Positions 11,173 through 22,960 of a DNA stretch of 64,000 nt are shown in pieces. The stretch covers positions 16,343 to 80,342 of the forward strand of contig MU832265.1 of NCBI GenBank assembly GCA_029204225.1, given 5' to 3'. Every line of letters begins with the position of its first letter. The first letter of the stretch is position 1. Source of the DNA: Diphasiastrum complanatum (Eukaryota > Streptophyta > Lycopodiopsida > Lycopodiales > Lycopodiaceae). Made by a program: the position numbers and the translations under genes. The notes below the pieces were generated by a model. The model did not search any database. It was not told where the DNA came from and worked only from the letters and a program-made list of their open reading frames with translations.

Positions 11173-13140
11173 TATTAGTTGTTGGTGGTCACAAGTTTGT
11201 AGGAATGTTGGCCTTTCCCCTCTTGTTTTTACAAAGACAACTTCTTTAGTAGTTTCAAACTTTACATAATACATTTATAAGACATCTGTTGGAACCTACT
11301 CCCCAATTGTTTGTTATATTTGATGAAGCTTTTTGTTTGGTCCTAATTTTTAGAATTTATGCTATATGTATATTTTGTTTATAATCTAAGCTAATATTAT
11401 CTTACTGTAATAAAAATATGTACAAATGAAAATGATGTTTACAACAAATAGACGTGAGTGCATAAAAGTTAATATCATTTCAACTACTAACAACAACTAA
11501 AGAAGTATGATGGAATTTATCTATCATTAACATTGCATCCTTAGCCCTATAACATACTTATTTTGCCAAGAGATTTTTCACATCAATTGATTGTACATGT
11601 TTTCGCTTTTCAACTTTCTCACTATTTGTCCTTAGTATAGTCATGCTTCCACTTTCCACATGATCCTCCTTGTAAGAGCTATTCCTATACAATGAATATG
11701 TATAACTATAACCCTTGTATATTATGAAGGATTGTTCACAAATTATGCACGTCTTACATACCCAAATAAAACTATTTTCAATAATAAAGCATCCATATTT
11801 CCACCCTTAAGTGTATGAAGCATAGTACAAGAGTGTCAATTGATTCTTTAATATTTCCTCCTTTGCTCTAATAGTGCTACTTGTTTTATTTATAAAAGTG
11901 ACAACAGTTACGTAACATATATGAACAATATCATTCGAACATTCTTCATATATTCTTTGTTGCCATAAACATAGACCAAAAGGAAAACTCACTTATAAGA
12001 AATATCTTATCATGGCTTTTTAGAATCTTGTTATAGTTGGAGTCAGTTTTTTAATTTTCAATACCAATGCATGAGAAAAGATAAGCATCACCTCTTGTAG
12101 ACAAATGAGCTACTAAAAGGCAAATATTTTAAATGTTAAATCGATTATGGACATCAAATACGATTATTTTCTTCACTCATAGCCAAAAAAAAGTGCAATA
12201 GCACAATATCATGATGTCCAAGAAGGTTGACAAGTGGCCACAAATATCACAAAGATCTCAACTTAACAAGAAAGTTGACAAGTGGCCACTAACGCCACAA
12301 AGATCTCAACTTAACAAGTGCTTTCCAACCCACCTTGAATATACCCACGGTGTAGTGTTCAAGTACAATATTCCTAATTAAGAATCAATAAAAGGAAAAC
12401 ATAAATGACAAAGCCATGTAGCCAATAGCCATCTACATTTTCCACAAAAATTTCACAAGTCTAGCATATTTCACAATTAAGCCCATAATTGTGAAATATG
12501 CATTTTTGAAACCAAAATTGAGTCTTCTAATATGATTTGTGCACAATGTATTTATGTCACTCAAACCAATGTGACTTAGAAAAGTTTATTGTTTTCAAAT
12601 TAGCCATGTCAAAAGATTGATTCTAGAAATTGAAGCCTTTTTTATGATGGAGTTCATTACAGTTAAGTCTATTAATCTATCCATAGTATTATCATTAGAA
12701 AGTGCCATGCTACAATTCACAACACCTACTAAGTCATCTTTTTCAAGAGCTTTTATCTTCTTCATTAGGGGTTGAGTAGGAATGTCATGAAACTCCAACT
12801 TCAATGACAATTTTGTTGCCAATGACTTAAGTGAATTTTTTGATGAACTAGTCGCCTAACCACCTTGTCTAGTCAATGAACTACAACTACATAGAGTTCT
12901 AGTAGGTTTTTGGCCTTCTTGTGAAACTGAACTTTGGATTACTTTTGAAATGGAATCATAGTTGCTTTGATCTTGAAGAGCCTATGAAACGAATAGAGAT
13001 TGCTACACTTTGAGGTGAGAAAGTCCCTCGAATGATGAGTGAAGAGAAAACCATTACCCAGGTCCGGTATTTTTTCACTTTTAGCTGAAAATTTTGGATC
13101 TGTTGACTAATTTAAGCCAATTTTTCCATTTTAGGTAATC
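11173..13140. other. AT-rich stretch without a recognisable gene
   Basis: No convincing reading frame. It contains a two-copy tandem duplication with a 48 bp period (gttgacaagtggccac at 12226 and 12274). A 75-codon - strand frame at 12595-12822 has no match that I recognise. Confidence 0.5.
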
Positions 13141-13176
13141 AATAATGGTAGATGATATTACGCAGATCTTGAGGGT

Positions 13177-14040
13177 ATGGTACCTATGCCTACCTACTTA
13201 CAAATTTGCCAGCAATTAATTCAAGCACTTAATGAGATGAACAATCGGAACAATCTAAGTGATCAACAGATGGAGGTACTGTTAAATCAAATTAAAATTT
13301 TGCCTTCGCTAAATAATTTGGGCTTTCAGCCAGAACCTTTTTTGCGAGAGAAGAAAGAGAAGAAGCCATAGGTGGTAGATGACTGGTAAAGCAAGTGGAT
13401 CAGTTATTTCAATCTACATGCAATTCCGGAAGAGAGAAAGATCGAGAGCGTAGTTATGTTCTTCCGAGGAAAGGCTTCGTCGTAGTGGCATGATTTGCAA
13501 CCCAAACCTACCACATAGGAAGAATTCATGGAATTATTCAAAATATCATCTGTGGTTGCGAACGATTTGGACTTTTACCAAAGATTTGTCAGTTGCATAA
13601 TGGGTATTTGTAGCTTAGGCTCTTACTTGCAAGAATTTGTGGATTTGTAGAACAAAATTCCATCATTCGATGCAAAACTGGCACTCTGGCATTTATAACG
13701 TGCTCAGACTATACTAAAGCAATTTAAGCTTATTCAATTAGGATAGCTAATTAGATCATCGGTCGCAATTGTTAGCCATAATGCATTGCCATCCATCCAA
13801 TTAGACCTTCCCAAAAATCTACTTGCAAAGTGGTTAGGGCAAGTCTTTAACTTCATAATAGGCAGAAACAGTAATTGTCTTCCTTTGACGTCTTCAACTT
13901 CTCCGATAGTTCATCGAAGTTGTCTGATATGTCGTGGCCACTTGTTGAGCGATTCCCGAGTATTTTTGCCGACTGTGTTGAAACACGAATAAAAATGCAG
14001 AACTGTATCAATGGATGGATGTAGATTAGAGATCGATTAT
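13177..14040 (+). pseudogene. gypsy-type gag remnant
   Basis: Broken frame with the signature of a chromovirus-style gag domain: WISYFNLHAIPEERKIESV, then MFFRGKASS, then a Trp-Leu-rich segment to about 13740. Several in-frame stops (TAG or TAA at about 13369, 13388, 13480). A possible degenerate zinc-knuckle-like CLICRGHLL lies at about 13925. It ends where a - strand copia element begins at about 14041. Assignment rests on the spacing of W, YF, IPEERK and FRGKA; it is not a clean match. Confidence 0.65.
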
Positions 14041-15965
14041 TCAGCTGAATCACTCCCGATAGTAGAATTGATCTAGATCCTCGAATGCCTTGACCTTCAA
14101 ACTTAGTTCTGCACAAAATCTCCTATGTGCATCCAAGATTAGTGCCTTAGTAAAGATATCAACTGTCATGTTTTGCATTCGACAGTACTGCAAGTTCATC
14201 TTTTTATCGAGAACTTTGCTTATGACACAGTGATACTTAATTTCAATGTGCTTACTCCTATAATGAAATCTAGGGTTGACTGATAAAGCAATAGCACTTT
14301 GATTATCACAAAATAAAGTTGTCGGAGCATATTGTTTCAGATAAACATCTGAAAGTAAGTTTCTCAACCTGCTTAATAAAATAAACAGTTGTTCTTTAGG
14401 AATATTCATCAATGAAGGTAATGAAATACTTTGCATCCAGCAATGACGGAGTTTGCATTGGACCACATATATCTGAATGAATAACGTCTAGAACATATTT
14501 TGTTACATGCCTATTACTTGATCTAAAAGGAATCCTGGTCTGTTGTCCAAAGATGCAACTATGACAGATAGGGAGGTCGACTTTGTTGGTTGGATAGTCG
14601 AGATCAAGTGTTAAGGATTGTCTGGACATGTTCAACATAGATGCATGATTCAAGTGTCCTAATCTATAATGCCAAATTAAGAGGTTTTCAAGGTTTGACT
14701 TGTGTCAGAATAACAATGAGTCAGTCTATATAAGTATCCATGCCTCTTATCGAGTGCGAGGATCTTAATTGTCCTATCGATAATGCAGCACTGATCAGAC
14801 TCAAACTCTATCCTATGACCTAAATCGGTAATTCTACTTACTGATAACATATTCGTAGAGAGTTTAGGTACATACAAAACTCTTGATAATAGTTTGATTT
14901 GATCATGCTGGAACTTCAATCTTACAGTGACTTCACCTTCAATAGTGTGTGTGCTATCGTCACCAAGATGAACAAATTTCCTTGTACTCTAAGGCGTATA
15001 GGAGTGAAAATGCTCACCCTGACTGGTCATATGTTGAGTAGCTCCCAAATCCAAAAACCAAGAAATATCAACTCACATCTTTTGGTCTTTGATCATAAAC
15101 GCTCCTTCGTCCATATCCATTGCAGGAGATTGAGATGATATTGCGACTGCATTCGCTTGTTGATCTAGTCGCTTATTGGCGTTCTTTGCTTTTAAAAATC
15201 CTACAATCTTGAATCTCATGATTAGTGTGTTTGCAATACTTACAGAACATCTTCTTATTCTACTATGGATTTGATAATTTCTCTTGACTCGGTGTGGGCT
15301 TTGGATTTGATATGGGCTACTTAGAGCTTTTCTTCTTCTGTCGCTTAGAACCTTTATTGACATATAGTGCATGAGATGATGAAGTCGAAGAGGTATTTTG
15401 ACTTTTTCAATTATCTTCCTACAACAACATAATGATAACTCTAGTGAGAGTTAAATCTGAGTGTGTCGATATGATCATCACCCAATTTTCATGAGAAGGC
15501 AAGCTTGATAGCAATGTCATAATTGCGTCTTGATCTAAACCGACAGCTGCCATCTATTGCAAGAGATTCTTAAATTGGTTAGCGTGATTCTAAAGTAAAT
15601 CACCATTTGACACCTTGAGTGCATGAAGAATTTTCATCTAAGATGCAACTTGGAAATCATGTCCCTCACATCATATGGCAAAATGTCCCATACTTCTTTC
15701 GAAGTTTGAGCTTCAGATAAGTGGACAATTTGAGTGTCTGATACATTGAGTATGATAAGCGCAAAAGCTTTACCATATTTCGATTCCATTTTGAGTCGGT
15801 TGTGTCATCTTCAAGCTTCAGTTTGATACATGTGACATCATCCCACAACTCGTTGGCGATTAGCAAGGTTTTCATCTTAAATTTCCACAAATAGTAATTG
15901 GATTCATTAAGCTTGTCTGCTATGAGACCAACTTTATTTCGAGAATTCATTTGGAAGTTAGTCTA
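14041..15965 (-). pseudogene. Ty1-copia element with an internal pol deletion
   Basis: On the - strand: gag (NESNYYLWKFKMKTLL, 15950-15666), zinc knuckle CX2CX4HX4C at 15244-15203 (CKYCKHTNHEIQDC), protease WFLDLGATQHMT near 15050 (the active-site DSGA reads DLGA), then VLYVPKLSTNMLSVSR (about 14870) and the GAG-pre-integrase and integrase start (CHSCIFGQQTRIPF, HSDICGPM, FITFIDEYS; 14653-14396). Within 14396-14466 the frame passes directly into RNase H (LFCDNQSAIALS, RSKHIEIKYHCV, TVDIFTKAL). Most of the integrase and the whole RT are missing. It interrupts gypsy sequence on both sides, so it looks like a nested insertion. Confidence 0.88.
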
Positions 15966-16177
15966 TCGATAAATACTTAACAATGATATAGTGTGATGCT
16001 ACAATTGGAGATCAATTATCTGATACTGAAATTTGATACCACTTGTTGAAGAATAGATATGGCTTTGATACAATAAAGAGTATAGAGCTCTGATACCATG
16101 AAAATTATTTAATAATATTCCTCTGATACCAAACAGGTCTCCATCCAAGGCAGTTTACCATTTCGGAATGGAAAAGT

Positions 16178-16560
16178 TTGGGTGAGATAAAAAAGAGAAT
16201 TATTTATGAATGTCATGACGTACCCTGTGCAGGTCATCCAAGTATACACAAGACTCTGGACTTGGTCAAAAGAGAGTTTTATTGGCCAAAACTCAAGCCA
16301 ATTGTTGAGTCTTATGTGGTTAAATGTAAACCTTGTCAACTAGCTAAAGCGGAACACTTAAGGGTTGGAGGGTTGTTACATCCCTTAGATATCCCTCAGA
16401 AATGATGGGAAAGCATATCTATGGATTTTGTAGTTGAAATTCCTAAAACCCAACGTCAGAATGATTCTATTTGGGTTGTAGTGGACAAATTAACTAAGTT
16501 AGCTACATTCTTCATTAATTATCAACTTGTGCAGAGACTCCAGGCGCTACCAAGCCAAGT
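16178..16560 (+). pseudogene. gypsy integrase N-terminal fragment
   Basis: Frame with an HHCC zinc-binding region (GHPSIHKTLDLVKREFYWPK, then KCKPCQLAK) and the start of the catalytic core (WESISMDFVVEIP, WVVVDKLTKLATF). One TGA replaces the residue after PQK at about 16402. Only the first catalytic Asp (MDFV) is present; the core stops at about 16560. It is close to the - strand copy at 33936-34368 (LRVGGLLHPLDIPQK against LKVGGLLHPLNIPTK). Confidence 0.88.
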
Positions 16561-16589
16561 CACCATGGGTATATGGTTAAGCTTGCATC

Positions 16590-17420
16590 GGGGGTGGACA
16601 GAGAATATTTTTATGTTATGGTTCTAGGATTGGAACTAGATCTACAGGGCTATGTTGAGAAAATTACTTGTCATGTGCTAAACCTGGGCCAATCGGACAT
16701 AATTTTGGAAATTTATGAGTAGTTTTTTGATAAATTTGATAGTTTGCAAATTGATTTTAAGCAGCACAAGTTACAATTTGTTGATATTATTGGTAAATGT
16801 GTATCCATTTTTGGAGACGATACTTGTACTCAATTTTCAATGATTTCATTGGCAGAATTAATAAAGGAAGCTCACAATTTTGAATGTTATCTTGTTTTAA
16901 AACTAGCTTAAATGGAATTGTTTCTGATAATTTCATTGTGAATGATGGATATCAATGTTGTAACTTAGATCATGAGCATGAAGAAAAACAATTGTTAGCA
17001 TATTTAAAGCAATAATTTTGTGATATATTTCCTAGTGAACTTCCACATGGTCTACAACCGTCTAGGTCCGTAGATCATAGGATAGAATTAATTTCGGGTA
17101 GTCAACCTATCTTCCGACAAATATATTGGTTTAGTCTAAAGGAAGAGGAGGAAGTGACTCGGCAAATTGAGGAGCATCTTGGTATGGATCACATTCGTCC
17201 TAGTAAGTCTCCATGGAGAGCAATGGTTCTTCTAAAGGATAAGAAAGATAGTACTTTCTGGAGGTGCGTAGACTATAAGGGACTAGATAAAGTTACCAGT
17301 AAAAACAATATATGTTGCCTAGAATGGACGATCTAGTTGATCGTTTGGATGGAGCCAAGAACTTCACTAAGATTGATTTGCGAACTGGTTATCATCATAT
17401 TAGAATAATCAGATTAAAAT
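16590..17420 (+). pseudogene. gypsy protease-RT remnant
   Basis: Aspartyl-protease tail (about 16600-16780: DIILEIYE, FKQHKLQFVDI) followed by the RT start: SRSVDHRIELISG near 17070, RQIEEHLGMDHIRPSKSPWR (17157-17220), WRCVDYKGLDKVT, then [20 protein letters not shown] to about 17400. Multiple stops and frameshifts. The DTG of the protease is not visible. It lies after an integrase fragment, the reverse of gypsy gene order, so at least two elements or a rearrangement are involved. Confidence 0.82.
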
Positions 17421-17434
17421 ACATCCAGATGATG

Positions 17435-17940
17435 TAACACAATTTCCTACTGAATGGGTAATATTTCCAACTAAGGAGAAACAGTTGGAATATTTCCTAA
17501 GATTCTTCAAAAAAGACCTCTATTAATGTATGTCATAAAAAAACCATTAAGCATGTGTAAACAACTTTTCAAAGTTCCTTAAAAACTATGCTTTTGCTTG
17601 CAACATAAAAATAAATAAATATATGTATTTTAAGTTTTTTTTTATGCAACTCGATGCACTACATCGGATTTTTGAAAAAAAAAAAATTTAAATTAATTTT
17701 TTCTTAAAATCTGATGCATTGCATCGAGTTGGACATGCCAACTCGATGCACTACATCGGATTTTTGAAGAAAAAAAATTTTAAAAATTAAAAAAATATAT
17801 ATATATATTTTTTAAAAATAAATGTATCGAGTTGGAGCACCAACTCGCATAGAGTCGGACACACAAACTCGATGCAGTGCATCGAGTTGGTGCTTCAACT
17901 CTATACATTATATGGGAAATTTTAGGTAGTCTATTCATTC
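17435..17940. repeat. AT-rich insertion with short palindromes
   Basis: Begins at acacaatttcctactgaatg, the same sequence that breaks the RT of the fragment at 35381. It holds repeats of aactcgatgcactacatcgg (about 17648, 17740 and 17868) and a 12 bp perfect inverted repeat gcatcgagttgg / ccaactcgatgc at 17721-17732 and 17738-17749, separated by 5 bp. Confidence 0.55.
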
Positions 17941-19464
17941 TTATGCCTTTAGCACTTGTAATGGTTTAATTCTCAATACATTGTATCGATTATGGTAAAA
18001 TTTGGATATAATTTCTTTCTAAATTGTCTTTTTTTACTAAATTTTCTTTCTTTTCTGTTTAAATATCTTTCAAAATTTTACTCAAAAAATGTGTTTTTAA
18101 AGTCTAAGTTATCGGTTTTTAAGGAGTAAAAGGAAATATAAGGCTCAAGACAACTCTGCTTATGTCAAAAATCACCCTCATGAAATTGGAAATAGCGCTA
18201 GCCCGGACACACAAATGTAACCTTCTCTTTGAGGGAGGGACGTAGCTGTACAAGCTAAAAGTCAATTAGAGCGTGCATGTGAAGATTTGGCAGCATGAAA
18301 ATGTGGTCGTTCATATGGAGCTTCGTAACGCATTGGTTCCCATCTGTCGAATGGATTGGTGGATGGCTCTTGGACTTGGGATTTCATCCGGGATATCTGT
18401 TAAATCGAGCCTATTCGGTGGATGGGGAGACCATCTCTGGTGGATAGTCCTCCGTAGAATTCGGATCGTAAGGGTGATCCATAACAACTTGTAGAGTACC
18501 GTAGGATTGTGTAAATAGGCTCTTGGACTCTTGTTACGGTGGATACAGGTGTTGGAATGCAGTTGCTACGGGTCCACGGTTGATGCGAGTGCAATGAGAC
18601 CAGTGGCAGTTGATACGACTGAATAGTAGATGGCTTGCGGTTTCCACAGGTCAAGAACGGAGATGAGGGGATTACGAAGTGTTGCGGTGATTTGCGGTCC
18701 GTAGTTGTGTCAGTCGAAATCGGTTGTGAGGATGTCGAGTGGAGATGGGTGCGGTTAAATGCAGTGTCGTGTAGTTTTTGATGGGTTTAGGACGGATGTA
18801 TACGGATGTGGATTATGGTTGATTATAATCAGAATGCAGTGGAGCAGTCGAATTTGTAAGTGGTCGTTATAATGCTATCTTGCGATGAGTGGATGACAGT
18901 GAGTTGCGTGTGTTTGCGATGGTGGACGGATCCCACGGTTCGGGATGGATGGCAATGGTTTGACGTGGGCTGTTGTACCTATGGGTTATGGTGGATTGTA
19001 GTTTGTACAGGTTGCGATGGATGATGGTGGTTGCGGTTTTTTCACGATTTGTACGGTTACAATAGATTACGATGCCTACGGGTTATGATGGATGATGGTT
19101 CCTACGGGTGAAAATGAGTGGTGCGATAGGTGGGATGTGGTTGCTTGCGGTGGAACGGTTGTATGCAGGTTATTACGTGTGAAGGAATGACATGAATGAA
19201 TTGTGGTCGCTACGGTTCAAGACGACTGGTGCAATATCTGGGATTCGGTTCTACCGTTGGAAGAGTGGAGGTGTGTGATTGCGGGTTCTGACGAGAGCGG
19301 TGGTGCTGGTGATGGTGATGGCTACAGCTCAAGGCGATCACTATGGTATAACGTAGTAGTTTGCGATGGCTACGGCTCAAGGCATATACAGGCCCGTGGC
19401 GTTGCTCTCGTTTATAGCGGTGCAGCTTGTAGTTCGTTTGGTTTGACAGAAAGATTGTTGTTGA
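17941..19464. other. no recognisable gene; low-complexity sequence
   Basis: The right part (18240-19460) is rich in gatgg, tacggtt and ttgcggt. On the - strand it follows the minisatellite, so it could be decayed internal sequence of the element whose LTR is at 20244-21930. I cannot identify any domain. Confidence 0.45.
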
Positions 19465-20110
19465 AAAGGTTGGTGGTCGAGCGTGGATCTGGTCTGGTTG
19501 AGATTGAAAGAAATCCGTTCGGTCGAGATTGGACCCAGACCCTCCAGTCGAGAGTTGAGCAAAAACTCTTCGGTCGAGACGTGATAAGATCTCGTCGGTC
19601 GAGAGTTGAGAAATTGCTTCGGTTGAGATTGAGAATCTCTTTGGTTGAGATTTAAGCGTTGGGTTTCGGTTGAGATTGAATAGAGCACTTCGGCTCTGGT
19701 TGAGATTTGAAAGGGCGCTTCGGTTGAGATTAGGACTGAAGGTTCCGATTGAGATTTGAATGTTGCCTTCGGTTGAGATCAGGACTGAAGGCTCCGGTTG
19801 AGATTTGAAGGTTGACTTTGGCTTCGGTTGAGATGTGAAGGAGCGCTTCGGCTGAGATCAGGACTGAAGGCTCCGGTTGAGATTTGAAGGATGCCTTTGG
19901 TTGAGATGTTGAAGAGGCCTTCAGTCGAAATTTGGACTTATGGCTCCGGTCGAGATTTGAATGATGAGCGTTGGTTGAGGTGAAACTCAGGACATGTCAG
20001 GATATTGAAGTAGTGGCTCGGTCGAGAGTTAGTAAGTAGCGGTCCGGTCCAGACATGAGTCGTGGAGCTCGGCTTGGTAAGAATCGTGAAACCCCGGTTG
20101 AGAAGTGAGT
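19465..20110. repeat. minisatellite array 1, 24-25 bp unit
   Basis: More than 20 degenerate direct copies built on ggttgagatttga or ggtcgagatttga, spaced mostly 24-26 bp, with occasional larger gaps. The same unit makes arrays at 46130-46490 and, in inverse orientation on the + strand, at 53405-53770. It lies directly downstream (- strand) of the LTR and primer site at 20230-21930, in a 5' leader position. Confidence 0.9.
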
Positions 20111-20229
20111 TGCACGTCGGTTAGGACCAAAGTGGCGAGCTCTGCAATGAACATGTGAGAGACCGTAGAGAGATTGTTTGGCAGCACATATGAGAAAGAT
20201 ATGGCTTGGTTTAACGTCTGTGTAGCTAT

Positions 20230-20241
20230 GGAATGGCGCCA
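20230..20241 (-). other. primer binding site, TGGCGCC type
   Basis: On the - strand TGGCGCCATTCC follows the LTR end by two bases. TGGCGCC is the start of the primer site of many plant gypsy elements, including Athila-type ones with an Asp-tRNA primer. The bases after it do not match a standard Asp site fully. Confidence 0.65.
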
Positions 20242-20243
20242 AA

Positions 20244-21930
20244 TGTTCACAGATTCCTGAATCTGTGAACACGGTTTTTTTTGTTTCTTCTTATCGTTCT
20301 TTCCTGGTTCTTCTGTGGTTACGGTTCTTACGGTTCGTCCTCTTATTAGAACAATTACCAAACAGAAGAGTTACTCAGATTGCAATGTGTATTTCCCAGC
20401 CTGTCAGTGAGAGTCACGGATCGGATACTCAGCTACATGCATAAACCAGTCATGTAACCAGTCCTAGCTCAAGAAGATCAACGTTCTGGAACAGAGAGCA
20501 ATCCTACCACTGTCTACTAAATCAGAAAGCAATCAAGAACAAGATTAACTAATGAAACAAGAAACAAGAAAGTAGATTCGTAACCGCATTTTAACAGTCT
20601 AAGAATCAAGAAACACTCATTTCTTGATGCTTAGAATGCTCAAGAACAATCAAGAACTGGACTGCAAGAAAGTATGCAAGATCTACACCACTATTCCAAC
20701 CTATTTAGTTTACTTGAATGCTGATTCCTACCTTATTCCACAAACAAGAAATGAATCCTAATCCACAACTAAGTAAGAAAGAAAACAAGAACCTAGTTAA
20801 TCCACAATACAAGGAAATCAAGCATGCTCATAGAAACTTCACTCAAGAACATTGCCATGAACAAGGAGCTTAACAATTATCAAGAACTCGTGGATGATCT
20901 TCTTTATTTGCTCAAGAGAACTTGACAATATATTCAAAAAGCTCCCTCACAAGAGAGGGGGCCGTAGATTGCTTTGTGCAGCTTGCAATCTTCTAATACC
21001 ATATTCAGCCAGGTAGTCGGACATCTCGTTAGAGATTACCATTAGTTCGGAGTGCTTTCACTTTTGTAGACGTTTGTGTCTTAGCCATGGCCTTGAATTT
21101 CTTGAAGCATTCAAAGGCTTCAGATTTGTGCTTGAGGAACATGATTGTAGACCATCTAGAATAATCGGTCATTCATATCTGTACGTGAATTTCTTGGTGG
21201 CTGCAATGGTGGAGAACGTATTTAGCAGCTTCCAGTTCCTCTTCTTCTTGCAGATGTTTAATCCACTGCCTCATATCCTGATATCGTCGTTTTTCTGCAT
21301 GAAGATTGGGATAGACTCCAGATGCTATTGGTATATCGTTCAATGGTATAGAATAAGTAGGTACTGGATCTGTTATTGGTCTTTGCTTGATTGTTATCAA
21401 ATTTACAAGTGTTGTAGCTGGTGGTGGCTTCGGTCTTGCTGGACAGTCTTTATAGCAATGCCCATAACTACAGTCATGACAGAATGGTACAAATTTCTCT
21501 TTATTTGGACATTCTGCAACTTTTTGATTTTCTCACAAGAGTGCATACTCCTAATGGCGTTTTAGCTGCCCATGTGGAGCCTAAGTGGCAATTCCACCAA
21601 ATTAGAAATTACATGTGGAATTTGCCCTTCCACTGAAGGTCACCATCAAAAGGTGGCTCACTCTAACTAATAAAAAGAGGGGTCTACAATTATTTACAAA
21701 GCCTAGGAAATATGACTAGCTCCTACATGGTCGTTCCTTCTCCTGGGATACACCATGTAGGCTCACATAGATATTTCACTGTCATCCTAGCTAGTAATTT
21801 CTCGGCTCTCATGCTCGGCTCTCAGCTTCTTCTGCTCTCCTCCTTCTGAGACCTCCTCGGTCATAGGTGAGAGATATTTTGTGTCTTTAGCTTGGCTCGG
21901 CATCTGGGGATTCTCTGGAATCCGCTAACA
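20244..21930 (-). mobile_element. long LTR, copy 1, with nested copia scrap
   Basis: On the - strand it starts TGTTAGCGGATTCC (21930) and ends GTGAACA (20244), followed by a primer site. It is homologous to 41806-42757 (-) and 51868 to about 52860 (+). The beginning matches the + copy: TGTTGGTTGATTC at 51868, and both have a gaccgaggaggtctc segment shortly after. Relative to 41806-42757 it carries about 590 extra bp at about 20970-21560, which hold copia protein fragments. Without them the LTR would be about 1.1 kb. Confidence 0.8.
20980..21540 (-). pseudogene. retroelement coding scrap inserted in an LTR
   Basis: On the - strand: a CX2CX3HX4C knuckle at 21481-21443 (CHDCSYGHCYKDC), followed by a Pro-rich then charged segment to about 21175, then, after a stop, a copia integrase core piece (DYSRWSTIMFLKHKS, ECFKKFKAMAKTQTS, 21183-21060), and after a frameshift DYLAEYGIRR-like sequence near 21000. 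The knuckle spacing (X3 in place of X4) equals that of the gypsy gag knuckle at 55266-55304, so two different elements may be joined here. Confidence 0.7.
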
Positions 21931-22915
21931 CTTTATGAGGAAAAAGACATGGAATAATAATAGAATAATTTTATCGGCTAGAGCAGGGCAAAGCCCACCC
22001 ATGTTCATTTTGCATTTTACTTCGGAGTTCTTTGTGTTGGAGTTTTATCGGCCGACTTTACTCCAAAGTCAGACCAAAATTTTATTACGGAATATAGCTC
22101 ATTCCGCTGCGCATGCTATTTGAGTTCGTTTCTCATTCATGTTTCGAGTTCGCTTCTTTTCGTGTTCATTTTCTTTTTGAGCTATTTTAGTTTCTCACAC
22201 TCACACACCCTCTTTCTTCAACACTCAGATAACCTGTTGCGTGCCCTATGGGTACATAACAAGTGGCATGCACAATGGCATGTGTATTGACACCACTGTT
22301 AGTTTCAGAGGACCTTGAAGTATTGTATGCATGCCTGCACCTAAAGGACCTTATTATTGATAGGCCCCTATATTGAAGTTAATCCTTAACGACTATAGTA
22401 CCCTACACATATGCATGCCACTCACATTGTCTTGTTTGAACACACTCTTGACTATGGTCTCTAGCACCTATTAGTCCTCTAGGGTTCGGCTTAGGTTATA
22501 GACTAGTAACAAACCATATAAATCCTAAAGTCAAGTTTATAGTGAACTAATGTCAAAATAATATTAACTCTAATATTAACACCAATCAAGCAAACATATT
22601 ATAGCTAAGAAAGAATGACAACCCATGATTCTATGACAAATATGTTAGAATTTGTCTTGACAACCAACAAATTTGCCTCAAAATAGGTCTCCATCATTGC
22701 CATAGGGCTTGGCATTTTGCGAGTTTTGCAAATTTTTTTCTTGCCATGAGTCAATACAAAGATAGCACATGGTGTGCTATCTTTTTTATACCACTACTTG
22801 AATGTTTATCAATAAGAATTGTGGTTTGGCATAAATCCCATAATGAATCCCAAAATAAAGAATTTTGAAGTTAAAAAACATTTTTAGCCTTGTGCTACAA
22901 AAATAATTTTTTTTT
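21931..22915. other. no recognisable gene
   Basis: Intergenic-looking sequence with no frame that resembles a known protein. It becomes AT-rich and T-tracted towards 22900. Confidence 0.5.
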
Positions 22916-22918
22916 TTG

Positions 22919-22960
22919 ACTGAATCACTTGGCATGCCGCCGTGCCAAGTGATTAAGACC
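22919..22960. repeat. short perfect-arm hairpin
   Basis: aatcacttggca and tgccaagtgatt form 12 bp inverted arms around an 8 bp loop (tgccgccg), directly followed by a long T run. A second palindrome (22999-23018) follows the T run. Confidence 0.75.

Noticed and set aside
19465-20110. CRISPR-like array
   Set aside because: Repeats are back-to-back, degenerate and without unique spacers of constant length, and this is plant DNA. It is a minisatellite.
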